Origin: Nonomuraea muscovyensis | GTDB lineage: Bacteria > Actinomycetota > Actinomycetes > Streptosporangiales > Streptosporangiaceae | DNA: 64,000 nucleotides | Assembly: GCF_014207745.1 (NCBI RefSeq) | Contig: NZ_JACHJB010000004.1 | Span: 62,001-126,000 of the forward strand | Direction: 5' to 3' | Shown here: positions 34,166 through 41,828 of the stretch, one piece after another | Layout of the letters: the number at the start of each line of letters is the position of its first letter | Position numbering within the stretch: the first letter of the stretch is position 1 | Made by a program: the position numbers and the translations under genes | Notes under the pieces: model-generated | What the model was told of the DNA's origin: nothing | Seen by the model: the letters and a program-made list of their open reading frames with translations, nothing else | The model's database searches: none

Positions 34166-34566
34166 GACCCGATGAACGCGGCGGTGCGGTTCAACGCGCC
34201 GCCGCGTTCTGCTGTAGGTGTGCTGGTAGAGGTCATGCCGAGCCTGTGCCCTTGCGCACGCCCCCCCTTCCAGACCCACAAGACCATCCGATCCTCGGAG
34301 CGCTGATAGGGCGTCAACTGCACCCGCTCCACGTCTGGCCACGCCGAGATGCGCGCGGCCATCCGCGACACTTTGCGCCACCTGCCGACGATGTGACTGG
34401 TCGTGAGCCTTTCACCGGTCCGCGAGAAGACCTGAACGGCGTAGACCCGTGGATCCGGCACAGGGCCGTGCCCCAGTCTCCGAATAATCATGATGGCGAC
34501 ACAGACCGCGACCAGGCCCACGAGAGACGCCACGACAAGCAGCACGAACAGGTCATGCGGAGTCAT
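34162..34566 (-). CDS. 134-residue membrane-anchored protein
   Basis: One N-terminal helix (about residues 7-28) is followed by a soluble domain with Tyr-Ala-Val-Gln-Val-Phe-Ser-Arg-Thr and Asp-Val-Glu-Arg-Val-Gln-Leu-Thr-Pro-Tyr. It is the last gene before the 34605 methyltransferase copy. A 21-base stretch of it (34417-34437) recurs exactly at 19228-19248. Confidence 0.5.
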   Translation of the reverse strand: MTPHDLFVLLVVASLVGLVAVCVAIMIIRRLGHGPVPDPRVYAVQVFSRTGERLTTSHIVGRWRKVSRMAARISAWPDVERVQLTPYQRSEDRMVLWVWKGGRAQGHRLGMTSTSTPTAERGGALNRTAAFIGS

Positions 34567-34604
34567 GTCGGCAGGCTAGTGGCCGAGGAGTGCCGTGTAC
34601 CCAG

Positions 34605-35108
34605 CTAGAACCGGCCGCTATTCCTCATCAAGCCGTGGCAGGCGATCGCCGCAGCGGCAACCACGTTGAGCGAGTCCACCCCCGCCTCCATCGCCCGGGA
34701 GCTCATCGGGATGCACACCGCCTCGTCCGCCTCCTCCAGCCACCGCGACGACAACCCGTCACCCTCCGACCCGAGCAGCAACGCCACCCGCTCCGTCATC
34801 TTCACCTCGTCAAGCGAGGTGACCGACTGCTCAGGGGTCAGGGCGAGCGTCTGGTAACCCGCCTTCCGAATCTCCTCCAGCCCCGTGAACCAGTCGTCCA
34901 TCCGCGCGTACGGGATCGAGAACACCGCCCCCATCGACACCTTCACCGCACGCCGATACAACGGATCAGCGCATCGCGGAGACAGGATGACCCCGTCCAC
35001 CCCCAACGCCGCAGCACATCTAAATATGGCGCCGATGTTGCTGTGATCAACAAGATCCTCAAGAACCAGAATCCGCCGAGGGTGTTGTTTCGCGACCTCC
35101 ACATTCAT
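34605..35108 (-). pseudogene. SpoU methyltransferase 3' copy carried by element B
   Basis: A 167-residue frame starts at ATG 35108 and runs Asn-Val-Glu-Val-Ala-Lys-Gln-His-Pro-Arg-Arg, then the full SPOUT domain: Leu-Glu-Asp-Leu-Val-Asp-His-Ser-Asn-Ile-Gly-Ala-Ile-Phe-Arg, motif 2 and motif 3. It was probably once joined to the host 5' part and was displaced when element A entered. It has its own ATG but no obvious ribosome site and lacks the N-terminal domain. Confidence 0.82.
35104..35105. other. predicted attachment-site core between elements A and B
   Basis: On the minus strand the sequence AATGTGGAGGTCGC starts here and is shared exactly with the junction at 39484; upstream flanks differ (ATG here, GGC there). 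That is expected for the two ends of one inserted element. Confidence 0.6.
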
Positions 35109-35142
35109 GCAGGCGTCTTTCCTGCGATCCCTGTACTCCCGA

Positions 35143-37893
35143 CTACATCCGAGTACGTTCCGACCAGTAGAGGAGGTCGTGTCGGTTGGCCAAGCTGGAC
35201 GAATGCTCGACGCCTAGAACGCGCTCCCGAACGGGAAGCAGGGCGGCAAACTGGTCTCGAGCAGCCGCCGCATCCCCCGCCTCCCCCGTCCAACGCGCGA
35301 GTTGGTGCCGGGTAGCTAGGGTATGGCGGTGCTCGGCGCCTAAGATGCGTTCGTACGGGAAAAGCAGCGCGGCGAACTGATCACGAGCACTAGCCGCATC
35401 CCCCGCCTCCCCTGTCCAGTAAGCGAGATTGTGCCGAGTGACGAGCGTGGACGGATGCTCAGCGCCCAGGACGCGCTCGCGTATGGGGAGCAGCTCAGTC
35501 AGCTGGTCGCGCGCCGCGGTTGCGTCACCCGCCTGTCCCGTCCAGCGGGCGAGGTTGTGCCGGGTGGCCAGGGTGGACGGGTGCTCTGCGCCTAGGACGC
35601 GCTCACGTATAGGGAGAAGGGCGGCGAACTGATCTCGCGCCGCGGTTGCGTCGCCTGCCTGCCCCGTCCAGCGGGCGAGTTGGCTTCTAGTGATCAACGT
35701 TTCGGGGTGCTCCACTCCTAACAGGCGCTCACGTACGGGGAGCAGGGCGATGAACTGGTCGCGAGCGGCGATTGAATTCCCGGCTTGTCCAGTCCAGTGG
35801 GCGAGCTGGCTTCGAGTGGCCAGGGTGTTGGGCTGTTCTGTTCCTAGAACCCGCTCGCGTACAGGGAGAAGGGCGGCGTACTGGTCACGAGCGCCGGCAG
35901 TGTCCCCGGCCTCGCCCGTCCAATGAGCGAGGTCATGCCGGGCGGTCAAGGTTTCCGTGTGCTCGGTGCCCAGGACACGTTCGGCTACAGGAAGCAGGGC
36001 GGTGAGTTGGTCACGGGCGGCGACGGGGTTCCCCGCCTGCCCCGTCCAGCGAGCGAGAGCGCATCGGACAGACAGAATGTGTGGGTGTTCTAAGCCAAGG
36101 CTTGTGACCTCGCTGTCATGTATCTGCTGGCACAGAGCCTTCGCGGTGCGGTAGTCCCCGCTGAAGCCGAGGAACTGCGTAATGGCAGAGAGGGCCGGTG
36201 AGCTGAGGGGCAGGACGGCACTAGCGTGCGGCAGAAGTTGGGCGAACCGTAGCCATGTGCCCGGCTCGTCCGGCCTTTCGGGCAAGGCGCCTGCGAGAAT
36301 AGCGGCTGCGGCGCGCCGCCAGATGTCGCGCCGGCCCGGGGTGAGTTGATCAAGAGTGACAGCCTGGACCAGGCGGTGCACCGACACTGTTCCGCCAACC
36401 GGTCGGCTGATGAGGCAGTAGCGGCGCAGTGCAGTGACCGCGGCGTTTATCGCCAGGTCGCCGTATGGCAATGCGAGCGGCTCGCCAATGCCATCGCTAC
36501 CGCTGGCGAGCAGGCCTTGGAGGGACTGGCCGATCGGCGCGAGCAACAGCCGGTAGGGGATAGCCTCCGGCGCGTAGCAGGCCAGCAACCGCAGTAGCGC
36601 GATCGCCTGCGGGCTGGCCTCGGCCAAGCGGTCAAAGGCCAGCTTCCAGGTAGAGGCGACCCGCTGCTCATAACCCCATGCTTGTCCCTGGTCGAGCAGA
36701 TCGGCGCGCCTGTCACGCAGCAAGCCCAAGTAATCGGCCAGCGTGGTGCCCGAGTCGGAGATGTAGGCACCAGCCTGTTCAAGTGCCAGTGGTAGCGCAC
36801 CCAACTCATCGACCACGGCCGCAGCAGCAACCTCGTCATGCTGGCCACTGCGATCGAGTAGGAAAGCCGCGGCCGGCGCTGCCTCCAACATCGACAGTTC
36901 CATGCCGTGTCTCGGAGGCCAACGGCCGGAACGGCTGGTGATCAGGACGTGTCCGTTGCCGGCGGGTGGGAGGAAGGCTCGCAGAGCTTCGGCGTCGGGG
37001 GCATTGTCGAAGATGAGCAGCCACCAGCCGGGACGAGCGGCCAGCGCGGCATGGACCTGGCGCACCGGATCGGCCGTCTCGCCAGGCGGGCGCAGCCCGA
37101 GTAGCGCGGCCAGATCGGCGAACGCAGCCGACAACACTGCCTCATCCTCCGCGGCCACCTGCCATACCAGCTCATAGGCGCACTGGTAGCGGTGGCCGTA
37201 CTCGACGACCAGGCTGGTCTTGCCGACCCCGCCCAACCCGTGTACAGCGACCAGACACGGTAGAGCCTCGGCAGCCGACAACTGCTCGTAGAGCTCAGCT
37301 AGGACCTCTTCACGACCGGCTAACTGCGGTGGGCGCGGAGCCAGCCGGACCGGGCGGGTATCCACCGGCTTCCGCGGTGGCAAATGCACGTCTCCTACCG
37401 CGCCTACGAAGCCGCCGGTAATCGCAATGGCTTTGTCGCCGGTCATCGGCGGAACTGTCACCGAGCCGACAACGGCGATGGACTGAGCGCCTTCGGCATG
37501 CACACTGCCGGAACCACTGACCCGAGCCGACACGCCTACTTGGCCTATGATCTTGCCACCAGGCGAATGGCCGCCGACCGCTGGCGAGCCTGCCTCTGAG
37601 GGTGATACCGACGGCGGGGCATCTGGAGAAGGCCCAGAAGCGCGTAACTGCATCCACAACGCTGCGCCGCCTAGCAACGCACCGACCGCCATGCTGACCA
37701 CACTGGCCCGCTTGTCCAGCACGTCCAGCACCTCAGGCGGAAGGTGCAGGGGGTCGGCGAAGAAGAACCCGACTAACCCGGCCCCCACTGAGCCCAGGGA
37801 TAGCGCCGCCCCAGCCCGCGCTAACGTATGCCGCCAGCTGCGCCGTACCGGCGCGCCCTCAGGAGTCCTTTCCGGGAAAGAAGCCGTCACCAT
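35143..37893 (-). CDS. membrane-anchored NB-ARC/TPR STAND protein
   Basis: The 916-residue protein has two N-terminal membrane helices (about 26-46 and 63-84) and a Gly/Ser/Val-rich linker (about 100-170). An NB-ARC ATPase follows: P-loop Gly-Leu-Gly-Gly-Val-Gly-Lys-Thr 219-226, Leu-Leu-Ile-Phe-Asp-Asn Walker B, Leu-Gly-Ala-Leu-Pro-Leu-Ala GLPL-like, and Val-His-Arg-Leu-Val MHD-like. It ends in about seven 42-residue TPRs. Helices plus linker resemble the separate small protein at 21350, so this looks like a fused version of that module. It is the main cargo of element A. Signalling or defence role is inferred from architecture. Confidence 0.82.
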   Translation of the reverse strand: MVTASFPERTPEGAPVRRSWRHTLARAGAALSLGSVGAGLVGFFFADPLHLPPEVLDVLDKRASVVSMAVGALLGGAALWMQLRASGPSPDAPPSVSPSEAGSPAVGGHSPGGKIIGQVGVSARVSGSGSVHAEGAQSIAVVGSVTVPPMTGDKAIAITGGFVGAVGDVHLPPRKPVDTRPVRLAPRPPQLAGREEVLAELYEQLSAAEALPCLVAVHGLGGVGKTSLVVEYGHRYQCAYELVWQVAAEDEAVLSAAFADLAALLGLRPPGETADPVRQVHAALAARPGWWLLIFDNAPDAEALRAFLPPAGNGHVLITSRSGRWPPRHGMELSMLEAAPAAAFLLDRSGQHDEVAAAAVVDELGALPLALEQAGAYISDSGTTLADYLGLLRDRRADLLDQGQAWGYEQRVASTWKLAFDRLAEASPQAIALLRLLACYAPEAIPYRLLLAPIGQSLQGLLASGSDGIGEPLALPYGDLAINAAVTALRRYCLISRPVGGTVSVHRLVQAVTLDQLTPGRRDIWRRAAAAILAGALPERPDEPGTWLRFAQLLPHASAVLPLSSPALSAITQFLGFSGDYRTAKALCQQIHDSEVTSLGLEHPHILSVRCALARWTGQAGNPVAARDQLTALLPVAERVLGTEHTETLTARHDLAHWTGEAGDTAGARDQYAALLPVRERVLGTEQPNTLATRSQLAHWTGQAGNSIAARDQFIALLPVRERLLGVEHPETLITRSQLARWTGQAGDATAARDQFAALLPIRERVLGAEHPSTLATRHNLARWTGQAGDATAARDQLTELLPIRERVLGAEHPSTLVTRHNLAYWTGEAGDAASARDQFAALLFPYERILGAEHRHTLATRHQLARWTGEAGDAAAARDQFAALLPVRERVLGVEHSSSLANRHDLLYWSERTRM
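35190..36075. repeat. 126-bp tandem repeats encoding TPR units
   Basis: About seven units of 126 bases encode 42-residue TPR pairs, with recurring Arg-Trp-Thr-Gly-Gln-Ala-Gly-Asp and Leu-Leu-Pro-x-Arg-Glu-Arg-Val-Leu-Gly. The units are similar enough at DNA level to allow repeat-number change by recombination. Confidence 0.75.
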
Positions 37894-38191
37894 TCCAGCG
37901 TGCCGCCGAAGCTAGCCGTTGCCCAGGACCTATCGCGAAGCCGCTATTCGTGCCGCAGTCCGCGCCATGGACTCATGAGCGCGTATTACCCACCCAGTCC
38001 GTCCTCACCAACACATCCGCACGGCTTTCAGAGTCATATATGAGCGTCCATAATCGGCTCCAGAGCGTCACTTCGCTGCACCCCAAAACAAGAGCCGCTT
38101 CCACGAGAAAAGGCCTCAGTACCCCTAGACCCATCTCGCCGTCGGATAGATCATGGTCATCAAACGATCTTCTTAGGAACCAAGGAGGACC
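37894..38191. other. 298-bp gap, probable promoter region
   Basis: This is the divergent region between the NB-ARC gene and the secreted-protein gene. It is AT-richer than the surroundings and has no supported gene; it probably holds both promoters. Confidence 0.35.
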
Positions 38192-38692
38192 ATGATGCCG
38201 AAGATCAGGTCGACGGGACGGGCAGTGGCCCTGGTGACAGCGAGCATGCTAGCCGGGGGCATGTTCACGGCTGGCGGAGCGGCCCTGGCAACCGCCATGA
38301 ACGAGGCCCCGATCAACGCCTGCGTCACCACTTCGACCGGCGCCCTGCGCATCGTCCGTCCTGGAACAGCGTGCAGTGAGGGCGAAACCGCGCTGGATTG
38401 GAACCGGCAGGGTCCGCCTGGACAGCTCGGCGTATTCACGATCAAAGGTCCGGGGACCAGGATAGCTCCCGGAGAAACAGCTCACCTGCGGGCTGACTGC
38501 GGCGACGGGAACTACGCGATCTCTGGCGGGTACTTAGGCGAGCGGCCTACGGCTTCAATAAGCGTGTTCGCCAACACAATTGACAACAAGGACACCAGCG
38601 CATGGCGAGTCAGCATCATGAATCACAGCGAGACGACGACCTACCCCTTCGTGACGTACGCATCTTGCGTGCCACTCCCAACTGCTGGATGA
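38192..38692 (+). CDS. secreted protein with actinobacterial stalk-type motif
   Basis: ATG 38192 is preceded by AAGGAGG. The 166-residue protein has a signal peptide (about residues 8-36) and a segment Asn-Ala-Cys-Val ... Thr-Gly-Ala-Leu-Arg-Ile-Val ... Cys, ending Leu-Asp-Trp-Asn-Arg-Gln-Gly-Pro-Pro-Gly. That segment is a recurrent motif before collagen-like or extracellular domains in actinobacteria. The C-terminal part is beta-rich with two more cysteines. It is divergent from the NB-ARC gene and belongs to element A. Confidence 0.65.
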   Translation: MMPKIRSTGRAVALVTASMLAGGMFTAGGAALATAMNEAPINACVTTSTGALRIVRPGTACSEGETALDWNRQGPPGQLGVFTIKGPGTRIAPGETAHLRADCGDGNYAISGGYLGERPTASISVFANTIDNKDTSAWRVSIMNHSETTTYPFVTYASCVPLPTAG

Positions 38693-38987
38693 GGATGTCT
38701 GCTCTTCGCCCATGAGCCGGCCCACTGACATGCTCACAAGGCGAGCACGGCGGTAGGCGCCGTGGATGCACGGTCGATCAAGTGCATCAGCGCCCGTCGT
38801 ACGTTGAGTCATCGACCGTCCGGTACGGCCGGGCGGTCGAGATGCCAAGCTACGTCGTACGAACCGCGCCCAGGCGTGTCCGTGATCAGCTGTCAACCGA
38901 TCATTAGCAAGTACAACTCGTCAAGGCTGCTTACTCCACATCTGGCCGCACGCTGCTCAGGCGCTCACCCCCCAACGAGCCGAGCTA
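38693..38987. other. 295-bp gap at the left end of the methyltransferase gene
   Basis: No gene is supported between the secreted protein and the methyltransferase stop at 38988. This is element A DNA immediately beyond the replaced 3' end. Confidence 0.3.
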
Positions 38988-39938
38988 CTACTGGGCGCCG
39001 CTTCGCATGAGCCCATGGCAGGCGATGGCAGCCGCAGCCACCACGTTGAGCGAGTCCACCCCGGCGGCCATCGCGGCCGGGCTCATCGGGATGCAGACCG
39101 CCTCGTCGGCCTCCTCCAACCACCGCGACGACAACCCGTCACCCTCCGATCCCAGCAGCAGCGCCACCCGATCCGTCATCTTCACCTCATCAAGCGAGGT
39201 GACCGACGGGTCAGGGGTCAGGGCCAGCGTCTGGAAACCGGCCTCACGAATCTGATCCAGCCCGGTGAACCAGTTCTCCATCCGCGCGTACGGGATCGAG
39301 AACACCGCCCCCATCGACACCTTCACCGCCCGCCGATACAACGGGTCAGCACACCGAGGCGACAGGATGATCCCATCCACCCCCAACGCCGCAGCACACC
39401 TAAATATGGCGCCGACGTTGCTGTGATCAACGAGATCCTCCAGCACCAGAATCCGCCGAGGGTGTTGTTCTGCGACCTCCACATTGCCGTGGTCGACCAG
39501 ATCCTCCAGGACCAGGAGCCGCCGAGGCCGTGGTTCGGCGGGCGCCGCGTCCGCGTCGTCGGCCAGGTCGTCGAGGTCGACGCGCCGGGGGTCCGGAGGG
39601 GGCGCCAGGACGGCCTCGACCGGCGGCAGCGGGAGGCGGGCCATCGACGCCAGGGCGCCCCGGTGCACCGGGAAGCCGGCGATGCCCGCCATGACCTCGT
39701 CGTCCACCACGTACACGAGCGCGTCGTTGAGCACGTCCGCGAGAGGGTCCAGCCAGCGGCGGGTGGTCAGCACCGAGCGGACGGGGAAACCGGCGCCGAA
39801 GGCGCGCCTGATCACCTTCTCGCCCTCCGCCAGGAACAGCCCCCGCTCGGCCTCCAGGCTCTTGCGCAGCTCCATGTCACGGAGCCGGGTGTAGTCGGCC
39901 AGGCGCGGGTCGGCGGGGTCGGTCACGTACTCGAGCAC
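38988..39938 (-). CDS. SpoU/TrmH-family RNA 2'-O-methyltransferase, integration target with in-frame duplication
   Basis: The 316-residue enzyme starts at GTG 39938. An N-terminal RNA-binding domain (about 1-130; Glu-Arg-Gly-Leu-Phe-Leu-Ala-Glu-Gly-Glu-Lys-Val) precedes the knotted SPOUT domain: motif 1 Asn-Val-Gly-Ala-Ile-Phe-Arg, motif 2 Leu-Leu-Leu-Gly-Ser-Glu-Gly-Asp-Gly-Leu, motif 3 Ile-Pro-Met-Ser ... Ser-Leu-Asn-Val-Val-Ala-Ala-Ala-Ile. It transfers methyl from S-adenosylmethionine to a ribose in rRNA or tRNA. Directly before motif 1, Leu-Val-Leu-Glu-Asp-Leu-Val-Asp-His occurs twice, adding 22 residues. The duplication begins at the predicted att core, 39484, so the 3' part seems to have come with element A. 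Confidence 0.88.
   Translation of the reverse strand: MLEYVTDPADPRLADYTRLRDMELRKSLEAERGLFLAEGEKVIRRAFGAGFPVRSVLTTRRWLDPLADVLNDALVYVVDDEVMAGIAGFPVHRGALASMARLPLPPVEAVLAPPPDPRRVDLDDLADDADAAPAEPRPRRLLVLEDLVDHGNVEVAEQHPRRILVLEDLVDHSNVGAIFRCAAALGVDGIILSPRCADPLYRRAVKVSMGAVFSIPYARMENWFTGLDQIREAGFQTLALTPDPSVTSLDEVKMTDRVALLLGSEGDGLSSRWLEEADEAVCIPMSPAAMAAGVDSLNVVAAAAIACHGLMRSGAQ
39484..39485. other. predicted attachment-site core inside the methyltransferase gene
   Basis: On the minus strand, host sequence ends GACCACGGC-AA and continues with TGTGGAGGTCGC, shared with 35104. Joining the host side here to the methyltransferase side at 19669 gives an uninterrupted His-Gly-Asn-Val-Gly-Ala-Ile-Phe, the expected empty site. 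Confidence 0.65.
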
Positions 39939-39976
39939 GCTTCGATCCTGCCACGCCCCTCGGGCCCGCTCCGCCG

Positions 39977-40084
39977 CCGCACGCCACCGGGCACGAGCGG
40001 CTCGGGCCGCCGCCACGCGCCGCCGGGCACGAGCGGCTCGGGCCGCCGCCACGCGCCGCCGGGCACGAGCGGCTCGGGCCGCCG
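39977..40084. repeat. three 36-bp GC-rich tandem repeats
   Basis: About three copies of a 36-base unit containing GGGCACGAGCGGCTCGGGCC lie between the methyltransferase start and the DUF4184 gene end. The unit contains a GAGCGGCTC palindrome. They are outside both genes. Confidence 0.7.
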
Positions 40085-40092
40085 CGCGTCGC

Positions 40093-40923
40093 TCAGGCGC
40101 TCTCCTCGGGCGCGGTCTCCAGGCGCGTCCGGGCGGAGCGTTCGGGCGGAACCGCGACGAGCCGCCAGGCGTGCCAGGCGAGCGCGTAGCAGGCGATGAC
40201 CACGCACAGGCCGACCACGGTGCCCGCGCCCACCTTGGTGATGACGCTCGGCAGGCCGAGCCGCGGGGAGGGCGGGTCGTAACGCGGCCACAGGAACGCC
40301 CCCGCGACCGTGCCCGCCACGGCGGCGACGAGCACGGCCACCCGGACGAACGGAGCGGTGCGCAGGTGGCCGGGCACCGGCATGGGCGCCATCGCCGACA
40401 GGCGGCTCCAGACCCATGCCAGCACGACGGCCAGCCCCACGATCGACGAGACGTACTGCAGCAGCCGGAACAGGCTGATCACACCGAGGACGCGGTAACC
40501 CAGCCAGGCGCCCCACTCCTCGGGCCCGGTCGAGTGCGTGAACGAGTCCCACAGCACGTGGCTGCCCGCGCCGATCACCGCGCCGGCGACGATCGGCAGG
40601 AGCCGGACGTACCGCCAGGACGGGGCGAGCGTCGCGGCCCGCCCGGCGAGCGCGGGAGGCAGCAGCGAGATCAGCGGGTCACGGAACACCTGGTGGAACA
40701 GCCCCAGCAGCACCACGACCGCCGCCAGGTCCAGGGTGACCACACCGCTCCAGGAGTGCCAGTCGGTGTAGTCGGGCAGCAGGAAGTCGACGTGTGGCAG
40801 GAAGATCGGCAGGTCGGGCACCATGGCGCCGATCGCCAGCGCCCACGGGTCCACGAACCTGCGCACCCGGGCCGACGACACCAGCGGGAGCACCGCGGCG
40901 ATATGACTGGGCGTGAACGGCAC
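40093..40923 (-). CDS. DUF4184 integral membrane protein
   Basis: The 276-residue protein starts at GTG 40923 behind GGGAGGACAAAG with Pro-Phe-Thr-Pro-Ser-His-Ile-Ala-Ala-Val-Leu-Pro-Leu. That start and the motifs Ala-Ile-Gly-Ala-Met-Val-Pro-Asp-Leu-Pro and Gly-Ala-Gly-Ser-His-Val-Leu-Trp-Asp-Ser-Phe-Thr-His are the signature of DUF4184, distantly like YdjM metal-dependent hydrolases. About six helices follow. His and Asp residues in the motifs may bind a metal. The substrate is unknown. Confidence 0.85.
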   Translation of the reverse strand: MPFTPSHIAAVLPLVSSARVRRFVDPWALAIGAMVPDLPIFLPHVDFLLPDYTDWHSWSGVVTLDLAAVVVLLGLFHQVFRDPLISLLPPALAGRAATLAPSWRYVRLLPIVAGAVIGAGSHVLWDSFTHSTGPEEWGAWLGYRVLGVISLFRLLQYVSSIVGLAVVLAWVWSRLSAMAPMPVPGHLRTAPFVRVAVLVAAVAGTVAGAFLWPRYDPPSPRLGLPSVITKVGAGTVVGLCVVIACYALAWHAWRLVAVPPERSARTRLETAPEESA

Positions 40924-41059
40924 AGTCTTTGTCCTCCCCCGTTGACGATCATTGAAGATTATCGGCCGCCCTTTGCTCCCTACCACTAAAGTGACGATAC
41001 GTAACAGGTACGCTACCTACCGCTGCCATCGACGGTGCGTCGGGATTCGGGAGGTCAAG

Positions 41060-41695
41060 GTGCCTGATCAGCGGGTTCGGGTGCATCCGGTGGCGTCAGC
41101 CGACTGGTTGCGTGCCGCCCGGGCGGCGCGCTCCCTGTCGGTGGTCACGCTGGTGTGGCTGGGGGTGGAGAGCTCGCTGGGCCTCGTCGCCGGCGTGGCG
41201 GCGCACTCGGTCGCGCTGCTCGGCTGGGGGCTGTCGGCTCTGGTCGAGGCGGCGGCGAGCCTGATCGTGGTCTGGCGGTTCACTGGGTCGCGGACGCTGT
41301 CAGCCGGTGCGGAGCTGCGGGCGCGACGGGCGGTCGCCGTGAGCTTCTGGGTGCTGGCCCCCTACCTGGTGCTCCATGTCGCCTACGACATGGGGGCCGG
41401 TCACCGGGCCGAGCCGAGCGTGCTCGGAATCGTGGTCACCGCCGTGAGCATGGTGAGCATGCCGGCGCTGGGCCTGGCCAAGCGGCGGCTGGGCGCGCGG
41501 CTCGCGTCGCCCTCGACCTCAGGGGAGGGCACGCAGAACGTCATCTGCGCGGTGATGGCGGGCGGCGTGCTGGCGGGGCTGTGGCTCAACACGCTGGGTT
41601 GGTGGTGGATGGACCCGGCGATGGCGGTCACGCTGGCGGTGGTCGCGGCGCGCGAAGGGTGGCGCGCCTGGCACGGTCACGCATGCTGCCACTGA
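41060..41695 (+). CDS. cation-efflux-like (CDF) membrane protein
   Basis: GTG 41060 follows GGGAGGTCAAG. The 211-residue protein has five or six helices with Ser-Leu-Val-Glu-Ala-Ala-Ala-Ser-type and Trp-Trp-Met-Asp-Pro-Ala-Met-Ala segments, as in cation diffusion facilitators. The second metal-binding Asp/His set is only partly visible and the cytoplasmic domain is absent. The C terminus is His-Gly-His-Ala-Cys-Cys-His, a likely metal ligand cluster. A role in metal handling is probable; whether it transports is uncertain. Confidence 0.68.
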   Translation: MPDQRVRVHPVASADWLRAARAARSLSVVTLVWLGVESSLGLVAGVAAHSVALLGWGLSALVEAAASLIVVWRFTGSRTLSAGAELRARRAVAVSFWVLAPYLVLHVAYDMGAGHRAEPSVLGIVVTAVSMVSMPALGLAKRRLGARLASPSTSGEGTQNVICAVMAGGVLAGLWLNTLGWWWMDPAMAVTLAVVAAREGWRAWHGHACCH

Positions 41696-41828
41696 CGATC
41701 ACCTTCCGTGATACCTGCACCAAAAGGGGTGTTTTGCCACGGCTTGAGCATTGAGTATCGTTCCGGAGGTATTGCGGAGCTAATCCCGCCAGGGTCTCCG
41801 GAAGGTTACGACTACCTAAGAGGACATC

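Noticed and set aside
34605..35108. Independent functional methyltransferase starting at ATG 35108
   Set aside because: It lacks the N-terminal RNA-binding domain and a ribosome site, and its boundary coincides with an integration junction.
35190..36075. Regular 126-bp repeats as a CRISPR array
   Set aside because: Units are too long, have no unique spacers and encode TPRs in frame.
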